In this document: positions 6,693-13,335 of the stretch, one piece after another
How the letters are laid out: every line of letters begins with the position of its first letter
Numbering within the stretch: the stretch's first letter is position 1
Assembly (NCBI GenBank): GCA_964625225.1
Contig: CAZVAR010000106.1
Location: 1-13,820, forward strand
DNA: 13,820 nt
Direction: 5' to 3'
Source of the DNA: CAZVAR01 sp964625225
GTDB taxonomy: Bacteria; Pseudomonadota; Alphaproteobacteria; JAJUGE01
Position numbers and translations under genes: made by a program
The notes under the pieces: model-generated
The model's database searches: none
Told to the model about the DNA's origin: nothing
What the model saw: only the letters and a program-made list of their open reading frames with translations

Positions 6693-6998
6693 GTGACGAC
6701 CGACCCTGAAGACACGAGCAATCGCACGAGCGAGGTGGCCGTCGCCGTCCGACAAGACGGCGCCAGCCGCATGCCGCGCATCGTCGCATCGGGCCGGGGT
6801 GCGGTCGCGGAGCAGATCCTGGCCGTGGCCTTCGCGCAGGGCGTGAAGGTGCGCGAAGACGCCGACCTCGCAGAGCTGCTCAGCGCGCTCGACGTGGAGA
6901 GCGAGATTCCCCTGGAGGCGCTGGCGCCGGTGGCGGCGATTCTCTCCTACGTCCATCGCGCGGACGGCGCTGACGACGACGCGGAGGCGCAGCCGTGA
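6693..6998 (+). CDS. flhX: FlhX-like protein: free-standing FlhB C-terminal domain
   Basis: Homologue of the cytoplasmic domain of FlhB without membrane helices. With the GTG start it has 101 residues. Residues about 16-90 follow the FlhB C-terminal domain encoded at 2918-3979: AVAV against AVAL, MPRIVASGRG against APRLVAKGAD, and EIPLEALAPVAAILSYV against EIPAEHYRAVAEIISYV. The NPTH self-cleavage motif is absent; the protein begins roughly where the cleaved FlhB fragment would begin. Related proteins (FlhX) can replace or assist the cleaved FlhB fragment in other bacteria. GAGGG sits 7 bases before GTG 6693, whereas the ATG at 6648 has no ribosome-binding site, so GTG is preferred. It lies between csrA and fliO. 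Family membership is strong; the function here is inferred. Confidence 0.85.
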   Translation: MTTDPEDTSNRTSEVAVAVRQDGASRMPRIVASGRGAVAEQILAVAFAQGVKVREDADLAELLSALDVESEIPLEALAPVAAILSYVHRADGADDDAEAQP

Positions 6999-7041
6999 CC
7001 GCCCGCCCCGCGACCGCCTGACCCGGCTCGGAACCGGCGCA

Positions 7042-7332
7042 ATGGACATCGAGATCTATTTCCGCTTCGTACTGGCGCTCGGTCTGGTCCTCGGACTGAT
7101 TGCGGCAGCCGCCTGGGCGATGAAGCGCTGGGGTAGCGGAATGACGCGCGTTGCGGGGCGCGAGCGGCGGCTGGCGGTGGTCGAGGTCCTGCCGCTCGAT
7201 GCGAAGCGGCGGCTGATCCTGGTCCGACGCGACGGCGTCGAACATCTGCTGCTTGCCGGCGGCGGCACCGATCTCGTGGTCGAGACCGCCGTCCCCGCCT
7301 CGCCCCGCGCGACGCCGAGGGACGAGACATGA
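7042..7332 (+). CDS. fliO: Flagellar export protein FliO
   Basis: FliO is a bitopic membrane protein that assists assembly of the FliP pore of the export gate. The 96-residue product has one membrane helix (about residues 7-27), a positive segment, and the FliO core RRLAVVEVLPLDAKRRLILV followed by RRDGVEHLLLAGG. This beta-rich motif is the family hallmark. It is short, but small FliO proteins are usual in Alphaproteobacteria. Its stop overlaps the fliP start (ATGA), so the two are translationally coupled. The ribosome-binding site is weak. Confidence 0.92.
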   Translation: MDIEIYFRFVLALGLVLGLIAAAAWAMKRWGSGMTRVAGRERRLAVVEVLPLDAKRRLILVRRDGVEHLLLAGGGTDLVVETAVPASPRATPRDET

Positions 7333-8066
7333 CGCCCGCGCGACTCCTGCTCGCCGTCGGTGCCGCCGCGCTGGTCCTCCTGCCGTCGGCCGCCGTCGCC
7401 CAGAGCGTCAACATCGACCTCGGCGGGGAGGGTTCGACCGCCGCCCGGATCGTCCAGCTCGTCGCACTGCTGACGGTCCTCAGCCTCGCGCCCTCCATCC
7501 TGATCATGGTCACGTCGTTCACGCGGATCATCGTCGTGCTGTCGGTGCTGCGCAGCGCCATCGGCACCCAGCAGGCGCCGCCGAACATGGTGATGATCAG
7601 TCTCGCGCTGTTCCTGACCGCCTTCGTCATGGCGCCGACGCTGGAGCGCGCCTGGCAGGACGGCATCGCGCCACTGATGGCCGAGGAGATCGAGCCCGAG
7701 GAGGCGTTCGAGCGCGCCGTGGCACCGGTCCGGGATTTCATGCTCGCCCATGTCCGCGAACGGGATCTCAGGCTGTTTCTGGACCTCTCGAAGTCCGGCC
7801 CGGTCGCCACACCGGCGGACACGCCGCTCAGCGTCCTGATCCCGTCGTTCATGATCAGCGAGCTGCGGCGCGCCTTCGAAATCGGCTTTCTGCTGTTCAT
7901 TCCCTTCCTGGTCATCGACATGGTCGTGGCCTCGGTCCTCATGTCGATGGGCATGATGATGCTGCCGCCGGTGATGATCTCCCTTCCGTTCAAGCTGATC
8001 TTCTTCGTCCTGGTGGACGGGTGGTATCTGGTAGCCGGCAGCCTGGTGCAGAGCTACGGCGGCTGA
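7329..8066 (+). CDS. fliP: Flagellar export gate protein FliP
   Basis: Core pore-forming protein of the flagellar type III export gate, forming a complex with FliQ and FliR (encoded on the other strand of this window). It has 245 residues, the normal length. There is a cleavable signal peptide (cleavage likely after AVA at residues 22-24), then the hallmark TSFTRIIVVLSVLRSAIGTQ and QAPPNMVMISLALFLTAFVM (residues 62-101), a periplasmic domain, and a C-terminal membrane pair with FMISELRRAFEIGFLLFIPF and MMMLPPVMISLPFKLIFFVL. It overlaps fliO by 4 bases, and GAGGGACGAGAC precedes the ATG. No clear terminator follows it in the 128-bp gap to the next gene. Confidence 0.97.
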   Translation: MTPARLLLAVGAAALVLLPSAAVAQSVNIDLGGEGSTAARIVQLVALLTVLSLAPSILIMVTSFTRIIVVLSVLRSAIGTQQAPPNMVMISLALFLTAFVMAPTLERAWQDGIAPLMAEEIEPEEAFERAVAPVRDFMLAHVRERDLRLFLDLSKSGPVATPADTPLSVLIPSFMISELRRAFEIGFLLFIPFLVIDMVVASVLMSMGMMMLPPVMISLPFKLIFFVLVDGWYLVAGSLVQSYGG

Positions 8067-8194
8067 GGCCGCCCGGACGCCGTCGGCCGCTGCGGTTCCG
8101 CCCCGGCGGCAGCGCAACCGTCGCATGTGACTTTCTCGTGCGGAATCGGGACATCGGCGCGCTAAGATCGGCCCCTCGGACGGGAGGTCGCGAC

Positions 8195-8596
8195 ATGAGC
8201 GAAACCGAGCATACCGGGGGCTGCATGTGCGGTGCGGTTCGCTATGCCGTGCGCGGGGAGCCGCTGCGGGTCGGGATCTGTCACTGCGAAACCTGCCGCC
8301 GCAACACGGGCGCCCCCTTCGGCGTCTTCGCCATCTTCCTGAGAGACCAGGTGGACCGGCTCACCGGTGACACCGACTTCTACCAGTCGTCACCGACGGG
8401 CCGGCGGCACTTCTGCCCGCGCTGCGGCGCACCGGTCTTCGCGGAATGGTCGGACAGCGGCGATTTCGACGTCCCCATCGGCTCCCTCGATGCACCGGAA
8501 CGCCTGGCCCCGACCTACGAGCTATGGACCGTTCGCCGCCTGCCCTGGCTCTCCGAGCTCGACCGGTTGGAGCGCTTCGAGCGGAACCGCACTTGA
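8195..8596 (+). CDS. GFA/CENP-V family zinc protein
   Basis: Member of the glutathione-dependent formaldehyde-activating (GFA) fold family; most members have no known substrate. It has 133 residues. The zinc-binding cysteines are in place: CMC (Cys10, Cys12), CHCETC (Cys29, Cys31, Cys34) and CPRC (Cys74, Cys77), together with the family segments GAVRYAVRGEP and RRNTGAPFG. GGGAGG lies about 7 bases before the ATG. It follows fliP after a 128-bp gap in which I see no convincing promoter or terminator, and it converges on the large secreted protein gene with only 10 bases between stops. Nothing in it suggests a flagellar role; it is probably an unrelated gene between two motility blocks. The true formaldehyde activity of the family is doubtful, so no reaction is assigned. 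Confidence 0.9.
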   Translation: MSETEHTGGCMCGAVRYAVRGEPLRVGICHCETCRRNTGAPFGVFAIFLRDQVDRLTGDTDFYQSSPTGRRHFCPRCGAPVFAEWSDSGDFDVPIGSLDAPERLAPTYELWTVRRLPWLSELDRLERFERNRT

Positions 8597-8606
8597 CCGG
8601 CAGCGG

Positions 8607-11600
8607 CTATCCGGCGTCTGCGGCCGAGGCGGCGGGGCGCTCCAGCGCCTCGCGGTAGCTCCTCAGATAGGCCTGAAAATCGTCGGCCTCCGCGAGCGCC
8701 GCCGAGATCGAGCGGATCCCCTGCCCCGCCGTGGCCTGACCGGCGGCGATCATGCGGAAGGCCGCCGCATCGGGCGTGCGTTCCATCGCGGCGCCATAGC
8801 GCTCGGCCAGCGCCCGCACGCCGGCTTCATCGCCGGCCAGGCTGCGCGCCACCGCCAGCTTGAGGATGGTCCGGCGCTGATCGGCCGAAGGCGCAGCACC
8901 CGCGGCCGGCCCCTCGCCCAGCAACCGGGCAAGGCTCGCCGCCGCCCCGCGCCAGTCGGCGGCGCGCCACTGGATGTCCGCGCGCAGCGCATCGGCCTGC
9001 GGACCGTGGTCGCCCTCCAGTGCGAGCATGGCTTCGGCCGATCGCCCGAGCTGGAACAGGGCGCGGGCGCGCAGATGCCGGCGGCGTTGCCGGACCTCCT
9101 CGGGCAACGCCTTGGAGGAGACCCGGTCGAGTGCCTCGATCGCGAGGTCCGGCTTGCGGTCGAGCAGCCGCACCAGGGCCAGATCGTTCAACGCCGCCGC
9201 GCGCCCGGCCGGGAGCGACTGCGCCTCGGCGCGGCGCTGCAGCAGTCGGGCCGCCGGTTTGAGCAGGTCCAGCGTCACGAGCCGGCCGGCGAGACGCTGT
9301 ATCACGGCGTCGCCCTCGGCGCCGGCCGGCGCCAGATCGCCGAACGCCTCGTAGAGGGCCATCGCCCGCAACGGCGGCAGGCTCTCCGCGCCTCCTTCGA
9401 GGAACAGCGCGCGGAAGGCGGAGCGCATCCGGTCCCGCAGCGGCTCCGCCTGCGGCGCCTGCGCGAAAACCGTGGTGGCCTCGCGCAGCGTCGCCAGGCC
9501 GTTCCAGAAATCGCCCTGCTCGAAGTATAGCTCGGCCAGTTCCTTCAGAATCTCCAGTTCGGTGCGGTCCCCGCGCCAGGAGAACCGGAGTCGCTCGAGG
9601 TTCGCGATCGCCGCGGCGCGGTCGAGCGTTCCCCCGCGGCGCTGGGCGGCGATCTTGGCGAGCGTCGCCTTCGCCCGCGCCAGCCGGTCCGGCCCGGCGA
9701 TGACCTCGTCCCAGACTGCCACGGCCTCGCCGACGGCGCCCGCGGCCGCGAGAATACGGCCCTTCACGTAGCGCAGCCGCCAACGGACGGCCTCGCCGGC
9801 ATCGGCGTCGTCGAGACGCTCGAGCCAGCTCTCCGAAAGGCGGGCGTCGCCCTGCTCGACGGCCGCCTCCGCTGCCACCGGGACGATCCGTTCCAGCAGC
9901 CACCCGGGATAGTCCGCCGTGACGTCCCATCCGCGCCGCAGCAGCGGCACGGCCGCGGCCCAGTCCCCCTGTTCCGCGGCGAGGAATCCGCGCCACAGCG
10001 CCATTTCCGGTGTGCCGTCCAGGCTGCGGTGGTACAGATCCGCAGCGGCCTCCGGGAGCTTTCCCGCGATGGCGTTGCTGGCTCCCCGCAAGGCCCGGAA
10101 CGCGGGATCCTCCAGGACCGCCGGCGCCGTCTCGGCGATCAGGCTGAGCTCCGCTCCGGCCTCCGTCGCGAAACCACGGGCCAGCAGGAAGCGCGCCAGC
10201 TCCATGCGCGCTGCGTTGACGCTGTCCGGGGCCGCCTCCGTCACGGCCCGGTGCAGCGTCTGCCGCACGGCGATGACCGGCGCTCCGGGCCGTTGCCAGC
10301 GGGCGAAGGCGAACAGGCGGGGCGCCCCGTTGCCCAGATCGTCCCCACGCCGGTGTTCCTCCAGCGTATCGGCGTCGTTCAGGTAGAGGCCCCGCTCGCT
10401 GGAAACGACGACCGCATCGCCGCGCGTTGCAACGCGGATGCGCTCGCTGCGCGGGGCGACGACGACGCCCTGGGCGGTCGGCAGCAGCGCGAATTCGGGA
10501 TAGCTGCTGCCATCGGCAACGCCGGCATCGGTCGATGCGACCGGGACGGCGACAAGGCGATCGCCCACCTCGGGATCGGTGAACTCGATCGGCGCCGAGG
10601 GGGCGGGTGCCGCCACGACGATTCGCGCACCTTCCCCGGCCACCGTTTCGCGCCGCACGGCGAGGCCGTCCGCGACGGGCGCGCCGCGTGCGCCGAGGAT
10701 GAGGATCCACGCTCCGTCATCGCGGCGGACCGCCAGCTCGACCCGGCCGGCGGTGGCGAAGCGCAGCAGTGTCGCCTCCGGATGCTCGATCCGGTCGACG
10801 GAGCGGATGTCCCCGAACGTCGCCGCGACGACCCCGGACGTATCCAGCCGCAGCGGGCGGTCGAACGCGACCCAGACGTGGCCGGCGCGGCGGAAGGCCG
10901 CCGCCCGCGTGCCCGCGGGAACCGGGAACAGCAGCGACAGCGCGTCGCCCCGGCGCCGGACCTGCACCGCCTCGCTGGGGTCCGCCAGCAGCGGCCGCAA
11001 ACCGGCCGGTCCTGCCATCGCGTCCAGATTCGGCGGAAGATCGGCAATCGGCGCCGGAGCGGGTTCGGGAGCGGGTTCGGGAGCCGGCGGCGCGCCGGCC
11101 GGAGGCGGCGCGGCCGCCGACGATGGCGCCTCGACCGGCGGCTCGCCCGGCGTCTCGTCGACACTCGTCGCCGCGGTGCTGCCGGTCGGCCGTCCGGGCG
11201 GCGCGGGCGGCGCTTCCGGCCCCGTGGGCGTCGTTGCCGGCTCCGCTTCGGCGCCCGCCGGCGGCGGTTCCGGGGCCGGTGCCGCCGGCGCCGCCGGGAC
11301 CGCTGCCGCCGCAAGTGTCGGCTTGCGCCGGGGCCGGGGCGGGATCTCGTGATCGGCCGCCGCCTTCGATACCTTGGGCGCGCGCGGCGAGGGCGCCCCG
11401 TGTGCCTTCCGCGGCGCGGCCGCGGCGGTCCGGCCGGCAGGGCGGATCAGATCGACGACGACACGGTGGCCGACCCGGAAGTAGCGATAGGACGCGCCGG
11501 CCGGCAGGAGGATGGTCGCCCGGGTCTTGCCCTCGGCCGGAATGGCTTCCGATGGCTGGACCAGCAGCGCATGGCGCGGGTCGACCGCCTTGGTGTCGAG

Positions 11601-12140
11601 CGCGGCTTCGCGGGCGAAGGCGACCGTGAGCGTGCCGGTCCCCTCGACGACCTCGAAATCGACCGGTTGCTTCCAGTCGAACACGACCCGGTCGAAGTTC
11701 GGATGGCGGCCGGAGCGAACCCGGACGACCGGAGTGTCGCCCGACTTGTCCTCGGATTCGGCCGAGCCGGCGCCCGCAACGGGATCCGCAGCGGCCAGCT
11801 CCACCACGATCGGCCCGCCCGACTGGAACGTCCGCAAGGTGACCGGCCGCCGCAGACGGATCAGGACGGTCCGATGGTCGGCGGCGTGCCTGACCCCGGC
11901 CACCAGCGGGCCGAGCGGGCGCACCGCCTGCGCAAGGTCGGTCCGTACCGGGCGGTCGAAACGGAGGACGAGGTCGGTGCCGTCGAGCTCGGCTTCGTAT
12001 TGCAGCGGCTCCGCCGGGTGGAGGAGGATGCGTCCGGTTCCCTCCGCCTCAACGGCGTGCGCCCGCACCTCGACCGGCTCGGCGGCCGATGCAGATGCCG
12101 CGAGCAGCATCAGCATGAGCGCCCACAACAGACGTTGCAT
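8607..12140 (-). CDS. Large secreted beta-module / TPR-like protein next to cheYZ
   Basis: Not recognised as a named gene. With the start at 12140 it has 1177 residues. A Sec signal peptide (MQRLLWALMLMLLAASASAA) is followed by two related beta-strand modules (about 47-117 and 150-233). A Pro/Ala-rich linker (about 237-378) comes next, then a third module (395-483), more beta-rich sequence to about 590, and a long helical region (about 640-1160) with TPR-like helix pairs such as AEQGDWAAAVPLLRRGW and ELAELYFEQGDFWNGLATLR. The beta modules resemble AMIN-type domains, which in other proteins bind peptidoglycan or secretin-associated partners. That makes a periplasmic, wall-linked location likely. 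The frame is open to 12233, but only 12140 gives a signal peptide; the ribosome-binding site is weak. It follows cheZ, probably in the same transcript. A role in motor or envelope assembly is inferred from context only. Confidence 0.82.
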   Translation of the reverse strand: MQRLLWALMLMLLAASASAAEPVEVRAHAVEAEGTGRILLHPAEPLQYEAELDGTDLVLRFDRPVRTDLAQAVRPLGPLVAGVRHAADHRTVLIRLRRPVTLRTFQSGGPIVVELAAADPVAGAGSAESEDKSGDTPVVRVRSGRHPNFDRVVFDWKQPVDFEVVEGTGTLTVAFAREAALDTKAVDPRHALLVQPSEAIPAEGKTRATILLPAGASYRYFRVGHRVVVDLIRPAGRTAAAAPRKAHGAPSPRAPKVSKAAADHEIPPRPRRKPTLAAAAVPAAPAAPAPEPPPAGAEAEPATTPTGPEAPPAPPGRPTGSTAATSVDETPGEPPVEAPSSAAAPPPAGAPPAPEPAPEPAPAPIADLPPNLDAMAGPAGLRPLLADPSEAVQVRRRGDALSLLFPVPAGTRAAAFRRAGHVWVAFDRPLRLDTSGVVAATFGDIRSVDRIEHPEATLLRFATAGRVELAVRRDDGAWILILGARGAPVADGLAVRRETVAGEGARIVVAAPAPSAPIEFTDPEVGDRLVAVPVASTDAGVADGSSYPEFALLPTAQGVVVAPRSERIRVATRGDAVVVSSERGLYLNDADTLEEHRRGDDLGNGAPRLFAFARWQRPGAPVIAVRQTLHRAVTEAAPDSVNAARMELARFLLARGFATEAGAELSLIAETAPAVLEDPAFRALRGASNAIAGKLPEAAADLYHRSLDGTPEMALWRGFLAAEQGDWAAAVPLLRRGWDVTADYPGWLLERIVPVAAEAAVEQGDARLSESWLERLDDADAGEAVRWRLRYVKGRILAAAGAVGEAVAVWDEVIAGPDRLARAKATLAKIAAQRRGGTLDRAAAIANLERLRFSWRGDRTELEILKELAELYFEQGDFWNGLATLREATTVFAQAPQAEPLRDRMRSAFRALFLEGGAESLPPLRAMALYEAFGDLAPAGAEGDAVIQRLAGRLVTLDLLKPAARLLQRRAEAQSLPAGRAAALNDLALVRLLDRKPDLAIEALDRVSSKALPEEVRQRRRHLRARALFQLGRSAEAMLALEGDHGPQADALRADIQWRAADWRGAAASLARLLGEGPAAGAAPSADQRRTILKLAVARSLAGDEAGVRALAERYGAAMERTPDAAAFRMIAAGQATAGQGIRSISAALAEADDFQAYLRSYREALERPAASAADAG
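11057..11084. repeat. 12-bp tandem repeat in the Pro/Ala-rich linker
   Basis: GAGCGGGTTCGG occurs twice in a row (11057-11068, 11069-11080) and a third copy begins at 11081. On the coding (minus) strand it encodes alternating Pro-Glu/Pro-Ala units (PEPAPEPAPAP). Each unit is four codons, so gain or loss of copies would change linker length without breaking the frame. Confidence 0.7.
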
Positions 12141-12172
12141 CGGTTCCAGCGGGCCTCCGTGGCTCGATCGAC

Positions 12173-12197
12173 CGCCGCCCGACCAGTCCGGGCGGCG
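12173..12197. repeat. Perfect 9-bp hairpin between cheZ and the large secreted protein gene
   Basis: CGCCGCCCG (12173-12181) and CGGGCGGCG (12189-12197) pair perfectly around a 7-base loop. It lies in the 125-bp gap, ending 33 bases before the downstream ATG. No U-tract follows on the transcribed strand, so it is not a standard terminator. It could lower read-through from cheZ or shape the leader of the downstream gene. Confidence 0.5.
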
Positions 12198-12265
12198 CCG
12201 CCGCAGGATGGTGCGTTCCGCCGGCTGCGGCAAGCGGGCGCATAGGGCCTGCCCGCCGGCGGCTC

Positions 12266-12838
12266 TCAGTCGAAGCTGGCCAGCAGGGCGTCGATTTCCG
12301 CCTGGGTGGTCGCCTCACCGGGGAGCGCCGGCCCGTTGATCAGGCGCGTCTCCTCGGCTTGCGGCTTCGGCGCGGCCTCGCTGCCTCCGCCATAGGCCGT
12401 GACGAGCCCGTCCACCGTCTGCTCGATATGCTGCAGCGTCTTGACGATCTTGCTGATGCGCTGGCCCGTAATGTCCTGGAAGTTGCAGGCTTCGTAGATC
12501 CGGGTCACCGCCTCGGCGAGCGCATCGCGCGCCGCGCCTTCGAGCTCGCCCGCAACGGCCTCGATCCGCTCGGCGGAATCGAGGATCGTACCGGTCGCCT
12601 CCTCGGTCGCCGCGACGATCGCATCCAGCTCGTCCGTCGCCGCCGGAATGTGCCGACGGCGGATCTCGTCGGTATCGAGGTCCGCGATCTCGCGGCGGGC
12701 GTTGCGGATATAGTCCGCCAGCGCCTCGACCTCGCGGTAGAGCTTGAGGTCCGCCGCCGAGAGATCGCCCTCGAGGCTCGCCATGATTTCGCGCACGACC
12801 GTGGCGACCATGGCCGGATCGACGGTTCCGCCCCGCAT
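12266..12838 (-). CDS. cheZ: CheY-phosphate phosphatase CheZ
   Basis: Dephosphorylates CheY-P, ending the motor-switch signal. The start at 12838 gives 190 residues; GAGG lies 9 bases upstream and the ATG comes 10 bases after the cheY stop. The frame is open to 12871, overlapping cheY, but that start is less likely. The protein is mostly helical with a long four-helix-bundle region and the catalytic motif FQDITGQRI, in which Asp122 and Gln126 correspond to the catalytic Asp and Gln of E. coli CheZ. The C-terminus ends TQAEIDALLASFD after a flexible linker (about 150-176), as expected for a CheY-binding tail. It lies between cheY and the large secreted protein gene. Confidence 0.93.
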   Translation of the reverse strand: MRGGTVDPAMVATVVREIMASLEGDLSAADLKLYREVEALADYIRNARREIADLDTDEIRRRHIPAATDELDAIVAATEEATGTILDSAERIEAVAGELEGAARDALAEAVTRIYEACNFQDITGQRISKIVKTLQHIEQTVDGLVTAYGGGSEAAPKPQAEETRLINGPALPGEATTQAEIDALLASFD

Positions 12839-12848
12839 CGGATCGGCC

Positions 12849-13235
12849 TCAGAACGGCCCGAGTACGGCATTGAGCTTGACCTTCAGCGTATCGGCGTTG
12901 AACGGCTTGACGATGTAGTTGGTGACGCCCGCCTTCTTCGCCTCGATCACGTTCTCCGTCTTGCTTTCGGCCGTGATCATCACGAACGGCAGGTGCTTCA
13001 GCCGGGCGTCGGCGCGTACCTCCTTCAGGAGCTCCAGCCCGGTCATCGGCTCCATGTTCCAGTCGGAGATCACCAGTCCGTAGTTCCGGTCGCGCAGCTT
13101 CTGCAGCGCCGCGCTGCCGTCGGTGGCCTCGTCCACATTCTCGAAGCCGAGCTGCTTCAGTAGGTTGCGGACGATGCGCAGCATCGTCTTGTAATCGTCG
13201 ACGATGAGGATGTTGATGTTCTTGTCGACCGTCAT
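12849..13235 (-). CDS. cheY: Chemotaxis response regulator CheY
   Basis: Single-domain receiver that, when phosphorylated, binds the flagellar switch. The start at 13235 gives 128 residues, the length of E. coli CheY, and GGAG lies 6 bases upstream. Alternative starts at 13247 and 13286 have less support. All receiver residues are present: acidic pair Asp13-Asp14 (ILIVDDYKTM), phospho-acceptor Asp58 (VISDWNMEPMTG), Thr88 (FVMITAES) and Lys110 (YIVKPFNADTL). The WNMEPMTGLELLK segment is close to true CheY and unlike DNA-binding regulators. It is followed directly by cheZ and preceded by a CtrA-like box and the motE-like gene. Confidence 0.94.
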   Translation of the reverse strand: MTVDKNINILIVDDYKTMLRIVRNLLKQLGFENVDEATDGSAALQKLRDRNYGLVISDWNMEPMTGLELLKEVRADARLKHLPFVMITAESKTENVIEAKKAGVTNYIVKPFNADTLKVKLNAVLGPF

Positions 13236-13301
13236 CCTGATCTCCATGAGGCTGCGCGAGCCGCCGACCGTCAGCGACCGGGGCACCCTAGGTCGCTTCG
13301 G

Positions 13302-13316
13302 TTAAGCCGCCGTAAA
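13302..13316 (-). promoter_or_regulatory. CtrA-like box upstream of cheY
   Basis: Read on the minus strand: TTTA, seven bases (CGGCGGC), TTAACC. One mismatch to TTAA-N7-TTAAC. It lies in the 100-bp gap between the motE-like gene and cheY, 67 bases before the cheY ATG. This suggests cheY-cheZ and the large secreted protein gene can be transcribed from here rather than only from upstream of motE. Confidence 0.58.
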
Positions 13317-13335
13317 ATCCCGAACATCCGGCCCT

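Noticed and set aside
7056..8126. 356-codon minus-strand frame opposite fliO and fliP
   Set aside because: Same antisense pattern opposite membrane proteins; fliO and fliP are certain on the plus strand.
7253..8194. Upstream extension of the GFA gene frame to 7253
   Set aside because: The extension overlaps fliP in another frame and has no domain. The Met at 8195 has a good ribosome-binding site and gives a normal-length GFA protein.
8067..8194. Promoter or terminator between fliP and the GFA gene
   Set aside because: TAAGAT at 8163-8168 could be a -10, but no -35 at suitable spacing is seen. Possible stems are 5-6 bp without a U-tract.
10029..12245. 738-codon open frame on the plus strand opposite the large secreted protein
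   Set aside because: Arg/Gly-rich low-complexity product with no signal or domain. The minus frame has a signal peptide and ordered domains, so the antisense frame is a composition artefact.
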